From assembly GCA_021324255.1 (NCBI GenBank), contig JAJPJL010000063.1:1-64000 (forward strand): DNA of 64,000 nt, given 5' to 3'. Position numbers and translations under genes: made by a program. Below are positions 50,305 to 60,632 of this stretch, piece after piece. The notes under the pieces are model-generated. The model was not told where the DNA came from. It did not search any database and saw nothing but the letters and a program-made list of their open reading frames with translations. This DNA is from Bacillota bacterium. GTDB lineage: Bacteria; Sysuimicrobiota; Sysuimicrobiia; Sysuimicrobiales; Segetimicrobiaceae. How positions within the stretch are numbered: position 1 is the first letter of the stretch; each line of letters begins with the position of its first letter.

Positions 50305-51861
50305 TCACTGCGGATAGATGACCACCCGCCGGAACGGATCCGTACCCTTGCTCTCGGACGCGAGTCCGTAGCGCTCGACGAGCTGATGCTGCAGCCGCCG
50401 CACGTACGAGTTTTGGGGCGACAGCTCCACGGGTTGCGCCGCCGACATGACCTCGGAGATGGCCTCCTCGACCTCCCGGAGCGCTACCTCCTCCGCGCTC
50501 AGCCGGTCCTCGACGCCGAAGATCTCCCGCAGGACGCCTTCGATTTGCGAGAGCGTGTTGCTCTTGATGACGCGGGTTGGCAGGCCCCGCGATCCGGCCT
50601 CGCGGAGCCGCTTCGGCTGGCGCTTCTCCTGGGACTTGAGCGTCAGCAGGACGTCCGCGCCGTACAGCGTGTCGGCGATGGCCGCCGGCACGCGCAACTC
50701 GCGGATCGCCCGCTCCAGCCGGTTCCGGCTGACCGCGTAGGGGTAGATCCGCACCACCTTGTGCGGCGCCCCCGATGGGACGCCGCCCGCGGCCGGCCGG
50801 TGACCGTTTGGAGACGGCGCGGCGAGCTCCTCGGCCTCGCCGCTCGTGATGCGTACCTCGCCCTCGGGCGTGCGGGTCCGGATCTCCGGCCGCGGAACCG
50901 ATCCGCGCAGGAACCGGTCCACCACCTGGGCGACGTCGTGATGCACGGCGAGCCGGTCCTTTTCCTGGATCTCGATCACCACGTCGAAGGTCGGCGGCGC
51001 CTTGCGTTCGAGCACGGTCTTTTGGGTGCCCCGGCGGCGCGCTTCCTCATCGCTGAGGGTCACCGCCTGGATCCCCCCGATGAGATCGCACAGCGTCGGG
51101 TTCTGCAGCAGGTTGTCGAGCGTGTTGCCGTGCGCGGTCGCGATCAGCTGCACGCCCCGTTCGGCGATCGTGCGGGCCGCGAGCGCCTCGGCCTCGGTCC
51201 CGATCTCGTCGATGACGATGACCTCGGGCATGTGGTTCTCGACGGCCTCGATCATCACGGCGTGCTGGAGCTCGGGGTATGGGACCTGCATGCGCCGCGC
51301 GCGGCCGATGCCCGGATGCGGGATATCCCCGTCGCCCGCGATTTCGTTGCTCGTGTCGACGATCACGACGCGTTTGGCCACCTCGTCGCTCAACACCCGG
51401 GCGCTCTCGCGCAGGAGCGTCGTTTTGCCCACCCCCGGACGGCCCAGCAACAGCACGCTCTGGCCCGCCTCGATGACGTCGCGCACGATATCGACCGTGC
51501 CAAAGACCGCGCGGCCGACGCGCAGCGTCAGCCCGATCACCTCACCGACCCGATTGCGGATCGCGGAGATGCGGTGGAGCGTACGCTCGATCCCGGCGCG
51601 GTTGTCCTTGCCGAACGTTCCGACACGGCTCGTGACGTAGTGCATCGTCTCGCGGGTCACGTACGTGTCGGACAGGCGCACGGCCCGGCTCGCGAACCGG
51701 GCTTCCGGCTCGCGCCCGAGATCGAGCACCACCTCCAGCAGCGCGTCGACGTCCGGGTGCGACTCGATGGCGCGGCGGATGTCCGAGGGCAACACCGCGA
51801 GCAGAAGGTCGAGGTTGTCGGTAATGTGGATCTGGTGGCCTGCCACCAACGGTCGTCTCAC
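50305..51861 (-). CDS. R3H-domain AAA ATPase (SpoIIIAA-like/Ycf45-type)
   Basis: The 518-residue protein has a central P-loop ATPase ([50 protein letters not shown]) and a C-terminal R3H-like/KH region ending in VVIYPQ. It resembles ATPases related to SpoIIIAA and the plastid Ycf45; the R3H part is expected to bind single-stranded nucleic acid. GTG 51861 is chosen for the Shine-Dalgarno GGAAAGG. A terminator separates it from the upstream methyltransferase. Confidence 0.88.
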   Translation of the reverse strand: MRRPLVAGHQIHITDNLDLLLAVLPSDIRRAIESHPDVDALLEVVLDLGREPEARFASRAVRLSDTYVTRETMHYVTSRVGTFGKDNRAGIERTLHRISAIRNRVGEVIGLTLRVGRAVFGTVDIVRDVIEAGQSVLLLGRPGVGKTTLLRESARVLSDEVAKRVVIVDTSNEIAGDGDIPHPGIGRARRMQVPYPELQHAVMIEAVENHMPEVIVIDEIGTEAEALAARTIAERGVQLIATAHGNTLDNLLQNPTLCDLIGGIQAVTLSDEEARRRGTQKTVLERKAPPTFDVVIEIQEKDRLAVHHDVAQVVDRFLRGSVPRPEIRTRTPEGEVRITSGEAEELAAPSPNGHRPAAGGVPSGAPHKVVRIYPYAVSRNRLERAIRELRVPAAIADTLYGADVLLTLKSQEKRQPKRLREAGSRGLPTRVIKSNTLSQIEGVLREIFGVEDRLSAEEVALREVEEAISEVMSAAQPVELSPQNSYVRRLQHQLVERYGLASESKGTDPFRRVVIYPQ

Positions 51862-51912
51862 CGTGCCTTTCCGGGTCCGACCCCGGCACGTCGCGAGCCC
51901 ATCCCGGCGCCC

Positions 51913-51952
51913 AAAAAAGACAACGAGGAGAACCCCCCTGGCGGCTCTCCTC
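51913..51952 (-). terminator. Intrinsic terminator after the RlmI-like gene
   Basis: On the minus strand GGAGAGCC and GGTTCTCC form an 8-bp stem with one G-T pair and an 8-base loop (GCCAGGGG), followed by TCGTTGTCTTTTTT. The T-tract marks a Rho-independent terminator between the methyltransferase and the R3H ATPase gene. Confidence 0.8.
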
Positions 51953-52043
51953 TGTCCGAGGCTACCCCTATGGCATCCAGCATTCTCGCCTACATTATAT
52001 AGGGGGCCCTGCCACCCTGCAATATCTTCCCCGGCGGCATGCG

Positions 52044-53204
52044 TCAATCCACGGCGAAGATCAGGCACTTGAGATAGCGCGTTTCCGGCATGGCGGGGTG
52101 GACCGGATGGTCCCGGGCCTGCGAGCGGCTCTCGACCAAGCGGATGTACCGGCGGGCGTCGCGTGACGCCTCCCAGACGGTCCCGAGGAGCGCGGCTTCG
52201 GCCACGTGAAAGGAGCACGAGCACGTCACGAGCCAGCCGCCCGGCGCCACCAGCTTGAGCGCGCGGAGGTTGATCTCTTTGTAGCCGGCGAGCCCCGCGG
52301 CCAGCGCGGTCCGCGTCTTGACGAACGCGGGCGGATCGAGCACCACGAGGTCCCATCGCGCGGGCTCGGCGCAGAGGCGCCGCAGCTCGTCGAACGCGTT
52401 TGCCACGCGCGGGCGGTACCGGTCGCCGGCGCCGTTGAGCGCCGCGTTGCGCTCTGCCGCCTTGACGGCGTCCAGGGAAGCCTCGATCCCCACGGCGCTC
52501 GCCGCGCCGCGCGCGAGGGCGTGCAGCGCCCACGCCCCGGTGTACGAGAACACGTCGAGCATCGCGCCGCCCGGCGCGAGCGCCGCCACGTGCCGGCGGT
52601 TCTCGCGTTGGTCGAGAAAGAAGCCGGTCTTCTGGCCGCGCGCAACATCGACGACGAAGCGGACGCCGTCTTCCTCGATCAGGACCTCCGTGGCCCCCGC
52701 CCCCGTGAGCCACCCCGTGTCCCGCGGCAGCCCCTCGAGGCGGCGCACCGCGGGATCGTTGCGCGCGAAGATGCCGCGCGGCGCGAGCAGATCGCCGAGC
52801 AGCCGCGCCAGCATCTCCTTGCGGCGGTCCATACCGAGCGTGAGGGTCTGCAGCACGAGCACGTCGCCGTAGCGGTCGACGACGAGCCCGGGGAGGCCGT
52901 CGCTCTCCCCGAAGACGAGGCGGCACGCGGTCGTGTCCCCGACAACACGCCTGCGCACCGCGATCGCGCGGGCGAGGCGCTCGCGAAAGAACGCCTCGTC
53001 CACGAGCTCCCCGGGGGACGCGAGCAGGCGGATCGCGATGGCGGAGCGGGTGTTGAGGAGGCCGATGCCGAGCGTGCGACCGCCGGCGGCATGCACCTCG
53101 ACGGCGTCGCCGTCGAGGGCGGGGCCATCCAGCCGGGCGATCTCGTTGCGGTACACCCAGCGGTGGCCCGCGCGGATCCGCGCGTCCCGGCCGGGATGGA
53201 GCAC
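52044..53204 (-). CDS. Class I SAM-dependent rRNA methyltransferase (RlmI-like)
   Basis: The 386-residue protein has an N-terminal PUA domain ([21 protein letters not shown]), a linker with [12 protein letters not shown], and a SAM-binding domain ([31 protein letters not shown]). The same architecture occurs in RlmI (23S m5C1962). The GTG at 53204 gives the conserved PUA start. The target position is inferred. Confidence 0.9.
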   Translation of the reverse strand: MLHPGRDARIRAGHRWVYRNEIARLDGPALDGDAVEVHAAGGRTLGIGLLNTRSAIAIRLLASPGELVDEAFFRERLARAIAVRRRVVGDTTACRLVFGESDGLPGLVVDRYGDVLVLQTLTLGMDRRKEMLARLLGDLLAPRGIFARNDPAVRRLEGLPRDTGWLTGAGATEVLIEEDGVRFVVDVARGQKTGFFLDQRENRRHVAALAPGGAMLDVFSYTGAWALHALARGAASAVGIEASLDAVKAAERNAALNGAGDRYRPRVANAFDELRRLCAEPARWDLVVLDPPAFVKTRTALAAGLAGYKEINLRALKLVAPGGWLVTCSCSFHVAEAALLGTVWEASRDARRYIRLVESRSQARDHPVHPAMPETRYLKCLIFAVD

Positions 53205-53268
53205 GGCCGCAGGCCCCCGGGCGCGCGTGCGAGGCGCGCCGCGGAGCGGGCCGGATGCCGCGCCGCGG

Positions 53269-54510
53269 TCAGAAGAGGCTGGTTTGCGCCGGTTCCTCGA
53301 CGCGCGGTTGGTCGTCGGCTCCTTGGAAGATGTGGATCTCTCCGAACACGCCATCATAACCGGGGTGAATCACGACCCGTCCCTCGCGGACGCGCCGCAG
53401 CCCGTCGACCACCCGCGGATGCGCGTACCGGGCCACGTCCGCCGGCGGCGCGTCGAGGAGCACCGCGAACTCGCTCCCGAGCTCGTGCACGAGACGGAAG
53501 TACTCCTCGCGTACCGCGCCCGTGCCGGGTTGGGCGCCCAGGGCTTCGGCGATGATCTCCTCGAGAGGGATCAAGTTGCGAAACGGGACGCGGCCCGTCG
53601 CCTCGCCGGTGGGCCGGTCGGCGAGCGCCTCGACGCGCGACATCACGCCGACCGTGATCGGCCGCCCGCACGACGGACACCGTCCCCCGGCCGCGCGGGT
53701 TTCCTGCGGCGACAGCCGGAGCTGGCATGCGCGGTGGCCGTCGAAGTGGTACTTGCCCTCCTCCGGAAAGAACTCGATCGTGTAGAGGAACTTGGACCGG
53801 TCCCGCTCGCGAAAGACCCGGAGGATCTCGTCGTAGTCCAACTCGCAGTCGAGCACGTTGGCCTCGCGACCCAGTTTTGCCGGCGAGTGCGCGTCCTAGT
53901 TGCTGACCAGGGTCACGCGGTCGAGCTCCGACAGCCGCCAGTTCATGGGCGGATCGCTGCTCAACCCGGTCTCCGCCGCGGCGATGTGCTTGACCTGGTC
54001 ACCGAAGCACTCGACGAGCGAGTCGAAGCCCGAGTTGCTCCCGTACAGCGAAAACCACGGCGTCCAGACGTGAGCGGGGATCACCATGCAACGCGGCGAG
54101 ATCTCCATCACGTACTCCACCAGCTTGTCGCTCGGCAGCGACAGCGTGGGCCGCCCGTCGGCCATGAGGCTGCCGAAGCGGGCGAGCACGGCGTTGATGC
54201 GGTCCACCACCTCGAAGCTCGGCGCCAGGATGATGTTGTGGATCTTGCGCAGCCGGCCGCCCTGCGGGTAGATGTTGCTCACCTCGACGGTGAGCATGAA
54301 ATGCTGGGTGCGATGGGTGAACAGGCCGCGCTCGGTCGGCTTGAGCTTCGCGCGGAGCTCCCGCAGCCACACGGGGTGGGTGAAGTCGCCGGTGCCGACC
54401 AGCGTGATGCCTTTGAGGCCGCACCATTTGGTGAGGCTCTCGACGTCCATATCACGGCTGGTCGCGCGGCTGAACTTGGAGTGGAGGTGCAGGTCGGCGA
54501 TGATCCGCAT
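53269..54510 (-). pseudogene. Endonuclease Q-like PHP phosphoesterase interrupted by an in-frame TAG
   Basis: Two frames separated by a single TAG (53898-53896) read through as one 414-codon gene. The N-terminal part (204 residues) has DLHLHSKFSRATS, GTGDFTHP and HVWTPWFSLYGSNSGFD. The C-terminal part begins with DAHSPAKLGREAN, which in intact homologues follows SNS, and contains the zinc-finger CPSCGRPIT. The TAG replaces what is usually a Ser codon (TCG would need one change). TAG ends many other genes here, so recoding is unlikely. It is a point nonsense mutation, a sequencing error, or read-through. Endonuclease Q nicks DNA 5' of deaminated bases. Confidence 0.85.
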
Positions 54511-54577
54511 GGGTCCTGATTCGGGCCACGCGCGGAGGATCCTGCCGGCGGGCGACGGACCGGCCGGCGCGGCGACG

Positions 54578-55843
54578 CTACATCTGCGCGAACATACCGG
54601 ACATCAGCGCCTTGAGCACCAGCGGCGCCAGGGCCGGGCGGCGCACCGCCGTCACGCTCAAACCGCGCAGCAGCGGCCCGAACAAGCGCGACTGAAACTG
54701 CGTGTCGCCGGCGCCCGCGATCGCCGCGAGCAGGCGAGGACTCTCCGCGATCGCCCGCATGATCGCGTCGAGCTCGCGATCCGTCATCCGGTTGATGGCC
54801 CGGCGGCCGAACGCGGTAAACGCCACCTCGCGTCCGATGCGGCTGCGCCACTCGTGCTCGTACGCATCCGTCGCCGTCCGGTCGCCCCCGACGTACCGGC
54901 CGGCCGCGCGGCCGGCGATGCCGCCCGCCGTCATCGCATAGTAGATGCCCCCTCCGGAGGTCGCCTTCACCATCCCCGCCGCGTCGCCGACGACGAGGAC
55001 GCCGTCGGCGCTTGCCGGCGCCCGGCCGGTGAGGAGCGGGATGCGCCCGCCGACCTTGCGCTCGATCACCGCCCCGGCCATCCGGCCGCGCATCGCCGGA
55101 TGCCGCACCAGCAGGCGCTCGAGATACCAGACCGGCGGGCGCGCCGTGCGCCGCGGGTCCACCGCCAATCCGATCCGGCAGGTGTCGCCGCCCACCGGCA
55201 TCAGCCACGCGAAAAACCCGGGCGCCACATCCGCGCCGAAGAACATCTCCGGCGTGTCCTGCTCGACGCCCCGGACGCCGCGCATCTGATACTGAAGGCC
55301 GAGCGCGTGCCGGCGCGGGATCGCGAGGCCCAGCATGCCGAGCAGGCGCGGCGCCGATCCCTCGGCGTCGATGAGGACGCGCGCGCGGGCCTCGAAACTC
55401 CGGCCGGCACGGGCGCCCCGGACCATCACGGTCCCGTTCACCCGCGCCGCTTCCGTGACGCGCACGCCGGTCACGAGTTCCGCGCCCGCCTCCTGGGCGC
55501 GGCGCGCGACCCACTGGTCGAACGCGATACGGTCGACGGCATAGGAGTCGACCGTGGGCCGCCGCACGCGCACGACCGCGCCGCCGGGCGAGTACAGCGC
55601 GGCCGCGCTCACCGCCGTGTGCGCGAGCGACCGGGGAACGTCGAATTCCTCGAAGGCGTGAAACGAGAGCTTGCCGGTGCAGTGGCTGGGGATCCCGACC
55701 GCGGGATGTTCTTCCACCACCAGGGTGCGTAACCCCGCGGCCGCGGCCGTCCGAGCCGATTCGGCGCCGCCGGGTCCGGCGCCAACGACCACGACGTCAT
55801 AGTCTGCCACGGGGCTCACTCGGTTCGCGCCGCCGCAGGGCAT
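54578..55843 (-). CDS. Geranylgeranyl reductase family FAD-dependent oxidoreductase
   Basis: The 421-residue protein has a Rossmann FAD motif (DVVVVGAGPGGAESA), the family motifs SHCTGKLS and DGVLVVGDAAG with SGGGIYYAMTAG. It resembles archaeal and plant geranylgeranyl reductases that hydrogenate isoprenoid chains. ATG 55843 is chosen (GGAAGG near); GTG 55819 is a weaker choice. Its lipid substrate is unknown. Confidence 0.88.
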   Translation of the reverse strand: MPCGGANRVSPVADYDVVVVGAGPGGAESARTAAAAGLRTLVVEEHPAVGIPSHCTGKLSFHAFEEFDVPRSLAHTAVSAAALYSPGGAVVRVRRPTVDSYAVDRIAFDQWVARRAQEAGAELVTGVRVTEAARVNGTVMVRGARAGRSFEARARVLIDAEGSAPRLLGMLGLAIPRRHALGLQYQMRGVRGVEQDTPEMFFGADVAPGFFAWLMPVGGDTCRIGLAVDPRRTARPPVWYLERLLVRHPAMRGRMAGAVIERKVGGRIPLLTGRAPASADGVLVVGDAAGMVKATSGGGIYYAMTAGGIAGRAAGRYVGGDRTATDAYEHEWRSRIGREVAFTAFGRRAINRMTDRELDAIMRAIAESPRLLAAIAGAGDTQFQSRLFGPLLRGLSVTAVRRPALAPLVLKALMSGMFAQM

Positions 55844-55874
55844 TTCCTTCCCGCGCCTGAACGTATTCCCTCAC

Positions 55875-57431
55875 ATGAGCTTGAGGCTCCGGGCCGCGCT
55901 GTGCGCGGTCACCGCCGGCGCCGTGCTCGCCGCCGCATGCATCGGGCCGGGCGCGGCGCAGCCGTCCGCCGGCGCGGTCGAACGTGCGTTGCTGAGCGTG
56001 CCCGGCGACAGCGAACCCCACACGCCGGACGCGTACAATCGGGCCGTCGCGCTCCGCTACTTCACGCCCGGCGCGCCCGCGCCCGCGGTTGTGCTCGTGC
56101 TCGTCCCCGGCCTCAATTCGGGGCCGAACACGCTCGACATCCTGGCGCGTCAGCTCGCCGGGCGGGATGCGCGCCTCGAGGTCTGGGTCGTCGCACCGCG
56201 CGCAACCCTCCTGCAGGACCGCCGCGGCATCGAGGCCGCGCTCGCGTACCGCAACCCCGACTTCGCGCTCGGCTACTACTACGGGGGGCTTCCCATCGAC
56301 GGGGACACCTATCATGCCCTCTCCGCGAGCGCCGTGTCGTACGCGGCGTATTGGGGACTCGACGTGCATCTCCGGGACATCCGCGCGATCGTTGCGGAGG
56401 CGCACCGGCGCGATCCCGGCGCGCACGTCGTGCTGGGCGGCCACTCTCTGGGCGGGATCCTGGCCGCGCTGTACGCGGGGTATGACTTCGACCGGGTGCC
56501 GGGGCCGGAGCCGGTGGCGACGGACCACGGCGCGCCGGCTCCCTCGCCCGGCGCGGGCGCGCACGATCTCAGCGGCCTGCTGCTCCTCGACGGCGTGCCG
56601 CTGTCGTTGATCCCGCGCCTCACCGGCGGCCAGTACCTGGACGGCGTGCACATCCCGCTGCTTCCCCGCATCCCCGGCGTCCGCGCCCTCGTGCGTCGGT
56701 TGGCGGCGCCGTTCACGGACGTCGAGGACGTCGCTCGTCCGCAGGACAGCATTCTGCTCGACGTCATCGCGGTGTACGCGTACCTGCGGCCGAACGCGGC
56801 GAGCCGGCTGCCGTTTCCGCCCCGCGACGGCCTCGCCATCACGAACGAGGCGTTGCTCGGAGCGATCTTCTCGGACCGCATGCAGCGCGATCTGCTGGTG
56901 CGCGCATCGATCGGCGCCCCGCTCGGCGTCTTCAAGACGATCCCCGACCCCGCCTCCATCCGGCCCGGCGGTCTCCTGGATCTCGCGAGCGGGCAGCCCG
57001 CGCCGGGACACGCGCTGATCGGGTGGATCCCCTACACGCAGACCGAGCCGAGAGGCCGGGTGGATCTCCGCGCGTTCAACGCGGCCATGCTGCGGCCCGG
57101 CGCGGACGTCACCCAGTGGTACGTGCCGTGGCGGCTCGTGCTCGATCTCGGACTGGCGGCCGGGCTGGACACGAGCGACGAGTTCGCCCGGCGCTACGTC
57201 AGCCTCACGCAGGTGCGGTACACGGACGTGCCCGTCCTCGTCCTGGGCGCGGGGAGCGGGCTGATCCGGCGGCCACAGACGGCCGCGTTCTACCTGGGGC
57301 ACATCGCGACGCCGCCCGCGGACCGGAGCGTCGAGATCCTGCCGGGGTTCACGCACCTCGACATCGAGGACGCGGTGGACAATCCGGCCGTCCCCAGGAT
57401 TCTCGCGTGGCTCGGCCGCATGCTACACTGA
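55875..57431 (+). CDS. Secreted alpha/beta-hydrolase
   Basis: The 518-residue protein starts with a lipoprotein-like signal (VLAAAC), then an alpha/beta-hydrolase domain with the nucleophile motif GGHSLGG near residue 195 and a catalytic His in FTHLDIED. The middle contains a long insert. The fold is that of a lipase or esterase; no substrate is evident. It starts ATG 55875 and is divergent from the flavoprotein gene. Confidence 0.85.
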   Translation: MSLRLRAALCAVTAGAVLAAACIGPGAAQPSAGAVERALLSVPGDSEPHTPDAYNRAVALRYFTPGAPAPAVVLVLVPGLNSGPNTLDILARQLAGRDARLEVWVVAPRATLLQDRRGIEAALAYRNPDFALGYYYGGLPIDGDTYHALSASAVSYAAYWGLDVHLRDIRAIVAEAHRRDPGAHVVLGGHSLGGILAALYAGYDFDRVPGPEPVATDHGAPAPSPGAGAHDLSGLLLLDGVPLSLIPRLTGGQYLDGVHIPLLPRIPGVRALVRRLAAPFTDVEDVARPQDSILLDVIAVYAYLRPNAASRLPFPPRDGLAITNEALLGAIFSDRMQRDLLVRASIGAPLGVFKTIPDPASIRPGGLLDLASGQPAPGHALIGWIPYTQTEPRGRVDLRAFNAAMLRPGADVTQWYVPWRLVLDLGLAAGLDTSDEFARRYVSLTQVRYTDVPVLVLGAGSGLIRRPQTAAFYLGHIATPPADRSVEILPGFTHLDIEDAVDNPAVPRILAWLGRMLH

Positions 57432-57479
57432 GGCACGACGCGGCTCGGGTGCCCGCGCGGGAAGGAGACGGCGGCGCGA

Positions 57480-57989
57480 ATGCGGAGGCTCATCCCGGCG
57501 GCGGGGATCGCCGTCCTGGCGCTCGTGTGGCTCAGTCTCCCGGTGCCCGCGGTGCAGGCGGCCTGCATCGCGCCCGGGGGATTCCAGTACAAACATGGGG
57601 TCGTGACGTTTGCCGAGCACGGCGCGGCCGCGCGCGTGCAGGTCGAAATCGCGGACACCGAGGTGTCGCAAGAGACCGGGCTCATGTGCCGGACGTCCCT
57701 GGCGCCGGACGCCGGCATGCTGTTCTGGTTTCGCGACGACACCGACACCCCGTTCTGGATGAAAAATACCCTCATTCCGCTCTCGATCGCGTTCATCGAC
57801 AAGTCGTGGCGCATCGTCGCGCTGATGGACATGCCGGTCGCGCCGGACCCGTCGAGCGATCAGTTGCCGACCTACGGCCCCAAGACACCGTACCGCTACG
57901 CGTTGGAGGTAAATCAGGGTTTCTTCGCGCAGCACGGGATCGACGCCGCGGCACAGGTCACCTTCACGCCGACCGACCCCGGTCGATAG
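57480..57989 (+). CDS. DUF192-family secreted protein
   Basis: The 169-residue product has a signal peptide and the DUF192 core: VEIADTEVSQETGLMCRTSLAPDAGMLF, then WMKNTLIPLSIAFID. DUF192 proteins are small extracytoplasmic proteins whose function is not established. It starts at ATG 57480 with GGAAGGAG upstream. It follows the hydrolase by 48 bp. Confidence 0.88.
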   Translation: MRRLIPAAGIAVLALVWLSLPVPAVQAACIAPGGFQYKHGVVTFAEHGAAARVQVEIADTEVSQETGLMCRTSLAPDAGMLFWFRDDTDTPFWMKNTLIPLSIAFIDKSWRIVALMDMPVAPDPSSDQLPTYGPKTPYRYALEVNQGFFAQHGIDAAAQVTFTPTDPGR

Positions 57990-58093
57990 CCCGCGAGGCG
58001 CCCGGTGCCGGCGTCATAGGAACGCTCTCCTCGTCTACCCTCACACGCACGATTCCGCAGCCGAAATCCGGCGTCTCCGCGCCAAATCTGACC

Positions 58094-58109
58094 GAAAATC
58101 GGGATTTTC
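58094..58109. repeat. Short perfect inverted repeat
   Basis: GAAAATC and GATTTTC surround GG. It lies 22 bp upstream of the hppA promoter -35 and downstream of the DUF192 gene, so it could be an operator or a weak terminator stem; no T-tract follows immediately. Confidence 0.4.
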
Positions 58110-58131
58110 CTCACTTGGACGCCACTTTTTC

Positions 58132-58161
58132 TTGAATCGCCCGACCGGGCTCTGGTATCAT
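58132..58161 (+). promoter_or_regulatory. Sigma70-type promoter of hppA
   Basis: TTGAAT (58132-58137), an 18-bp spacer and TATCAT (58156-58161) lie 43 bp upstream of the hppA ATG at 58205, where a strong Shine-Dalgarno (AGGAGG) precedes the start. Confidence 0.7.
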
Positions 58162-58204
58162 GAAGAACGCCGCGCTCAGCGTAGGGGACGGCCAGGAGGC
58201 TATC

Positions 58205-60598
58205 ATGAACGAGTCGAGCATCAGACTCCCGTCGTTCGGCGGGCTCGAATCCGCGCTGCTGTGGCTCGTCGTGATCGCGGCGGCCGTGGCGCTCCTCTAC
58301 GGCTGGTGGTTGAGCGCGAGGGTCCTCCGCCGCAGCGCCGGGCCGGCCTCGATGCAGCAGGTGGCCGCGGCGATCCAGGAAGGCGCGCGCGCCTATCTGC
58401 GGCGCCAATTCCGTACGATGTCGCTCTTTATCGTCGCGATCACGCTGGCCCTGTTCTTTCTCTACCTCCCCATCTACACCAACCCCACGCTCGCGGTCGG
58501 CATCGCGCTGGCGTTCCTCATGGGATGCCTGGCGAGCTACGGCGCAGGCTACGTCGGCATGAACCTCGCCGTTCGCGGCAACGTGCGTACCGCCTACGCC
58601 GCGACCCGCAGTTTTAAGGAAGCGCTGGAAACGGCGTTTCAGGCGGGCACCGTGTCCGGCATGTTCACCGTCGGGCTCGGCCTGCTCGGCGCGACGATCA
58701 TCTTCCTGCTGTTTCGCGGGGACGCGACCCGGGTGCTCGTGGGGTTCGGGTTTGGCGGCTCGCTCGTCGCCTCGTTCATGCGTATCGGCGGCGGCATCTA
58801 CACCAAGGTGGCCGACGTCGGCGCGGATCTCGTCGGCAAGGTCGAGGTGGGCATCCCGGAGGACGACCCGCGCAACGCCGCCACCATCGCCGACAACGTC
58901 GGCGACAACGTGGGCGACTGCGCCGGCATGGCCGCGGACGTGTTCGAGTCGTACGAGGTGACGCTGGTCGCGGCGATCATCCTGGGTGCGGGGGCGCTCC
59001 TCGATCCCCAGTTCCGGGCGGGGTACGCGGGGGCGGCGGCCGCGTTTGCGCTCAAGCTCGTGATCTTTCCGCTGCTCGTCCAGGCGGTCGGCGTGTTCGC
59101 GTCGCTCATCGGCACGTGGGCCGTGCGCGCCGGGGGCGCCACGGAAGACCCGATGGCCCCGATCACCCGCGGGTTGTGGATCTCCGCGGCGGCGGCAACC
59201 GCGGGGTTCGCGGTCGTCAACGGCCTGTATCTGAGGGATCCCCGCAGCGGCGCCGCGGACTGGCGGTTCTTCTTCGCGCTCGTCACCGGCCTGGTGCTCG
59301 CGTTGTTCATCAAGTGGCTGACGGATCAGTTCACCGCGTCCGACAAGAAAGCCGTCACCGAGATGGCGTACTCCACCAAGACCGGGCCGGCCACGTTTCT
59401 GCTGTCGGGGCTCGGTTACGGGTTGGAGTCGTCTGTCTGGGCGATCCTGGCGATCGGCGCGACCATTCTGGCGTCGTTCTCGATCTTCCAGGGCGATCTC
59501 GCGCTCGCCGGCTACGGGGTGGCGCTGTCGGGGCTCGGGCTGCTGACGATGACAGGGTACATCCTGGCGATGGACACGTTTGGGCCGATCGTCGACAACG
59601 CGAACGGCATCTACGAGATGTCCGGCATCGCCCGCGCGCCGAGCGCCTCGGGCGCCGACGCGGGCTACATCGTGGCGCAGCTGGACCAGGCCGGCAACAC
59701 GACCAAGGCGTTGACCAAGGGCTTTGCCATCGCCAGCGCGGTGCTCGCCGCGACCGCGCTGTTCCGGTCGTTCGTCGGCCAGGCCAACCTCCTCGCCTCC
59801 GCGGCGACGCTGCAATCCACGCTGGCGCAGGGCGGGGCCGCCGCCGCGGCCGCGCTGGATCGGATCGGGATCCAGGTCAACCTGCCGCTCATCTTCATCG
59901 GCCTGCTCGTCGGGGGCGCCGTGCCGTTTCTCGTGTCGGCGTTCCTGATCCGGGCGGTCGGCCGGTCCGCGTTCTACATCGTGGAGGAGGTCCGGCGGCA
60001 GTTTCGCGAGATCCCCGGCATCATGGACGGAACCGGGAAGCCGCAGTACGACCGGTGCGTGGACATCGCCACGCTGGCCGCGCAGCGAGAGCTGGCGTCT
60101 CCGGCCGTCGTCGCGATCTCCGCGCCGATCATGGTCGGCATGGCGCTCGGCGCCGCTCCGCTCGGCGCGTTCCTCGCCGGGGCCATCCTGACGGGCCAGC
60201 TGATGGCGGTGTTTCAGGCCAATACGGGCGGCGCGTGGGACAACGCGAAGAAGAAGATCGAAGACGGCTTCCTCGGCGGGAAGGGCACCGAGTACCACAA
60301 GGCCGGCGTGATCGGCGACACGGTCGGCGACCCCATGAAAGACACGGCCGGCCCGGCGCTCAACCCGCTCATCAAGGTCATGAACCTCGTGAGCATCCTG
60401 ATCGCGCCGGTGACGATCATGCCCCTGAGCGGGGCGGTCCGCGGCGCCGTGGTGGTGATCGCGCTCGCGCTCATGGCCTGGGCGGTCGCCGCGAACCGGC
60501 GGAGCGCCTTCAAGACCCAGGATATCCAGGCGGCCGCGCGCATGATGCCGGCGCCGCGCGCGCCGGAGCCGCTCGCGCCGTCCGGACAACCGCGCTGA
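58205..60598 (+). CDS. hppA: Membrane-bound proton-translocating pyrophosphatase
   Basis: The 797-residue protein has about 16 membrane segments, the substrate-site motif DVGADLVGK (204-212), the following DDPRNAATIADNVGDNVGD, and a second acidic site near VGDTVGDPMKD. The motif GNTTKALTKG has Lys at the position that is Ala in potassium-dependent enzymes, pointing to the potassium-independent proton-pumping type. ATG 58205 is chosen over ATG 58160 for its Shine-Dalgarno. It stores energy from PPi as a proton gradient. Confidence 0.96.
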   Translation: MNESSIRLPSFGGLESALLWLVVIAAAVALLYGWWLSARVLRRSAGPASMQQVAAAIQEGARAYLRRQFRTMSLFIVAITLALFFLYLPIYTNPTLAVGIALAFLMGCLASYGAGYVGMNLAVRGNVRTAYAATRSFKEALETAFQAGTVSGMFTVGLGLLGATIIFLLFRGDATRVLVGFGFGGSLVASFMRIGGGIYTKVADVGADLVGKVEVGIPEDDPRNAATIADNVGDNVGDCAGMAADVFESYEVTLVAAIILGAGALLDPQFRAGYAGAAAAFALKLVIFPLLVQAVGVFASLIGTWAVRAGGATEDPMAPITRGLWISAAAATAGFAVVNGLYLRDPRSGAADWRFFFALVTGLVLALFIKWLTDQFTASDKKAVTEMAYSTKTGPATFLLSGLGYGLESSVWAILAIGATILASFSIFQGDLALAGYGVALSGLGLLTMTGYILAMDTFGPIVDNANGIYEMSGIARAPSASGADAGYIVAQLDQAGNTTKALTKGFAIASAVLAATALFRSFVGQANLLASAATLQSTLAQGGAAAAAALDRIGIQVNLPLIFIGLLVGGAVPFLVSAFLIRAVGRSAFYIVEEVRRQFREIPGIMDGTGKPQYDRCVDIATLAAQRELASPAVVAISAPIMVGMALGAAPLGAFLAGAILTGQLMAVFQANTGGAWDNAKKKIEDGFLGGKGTEYHKAGVIGDTVGDPMKDTAGPALNPLIKVMNLVSILIAPVTIMPLSGAVRGAVVVIALALMAWAVAANRRSAFKTQDIQAAARMMPAPRAPEPLAPSGQPR

Positions 60599-60632
60599 GC
60601 ATGGACCCGCGTCCCGGTCGAGGGAGGACGGT

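Noticed and set aside
53896..53898. TAG as a programmed pyrrolysine or recoding codon
   Set aside because: No pyrrolysine genes are visible, the site is a normal serine position, and TAG ends other genes in the window. Mutation, error or simple read-through fits better.
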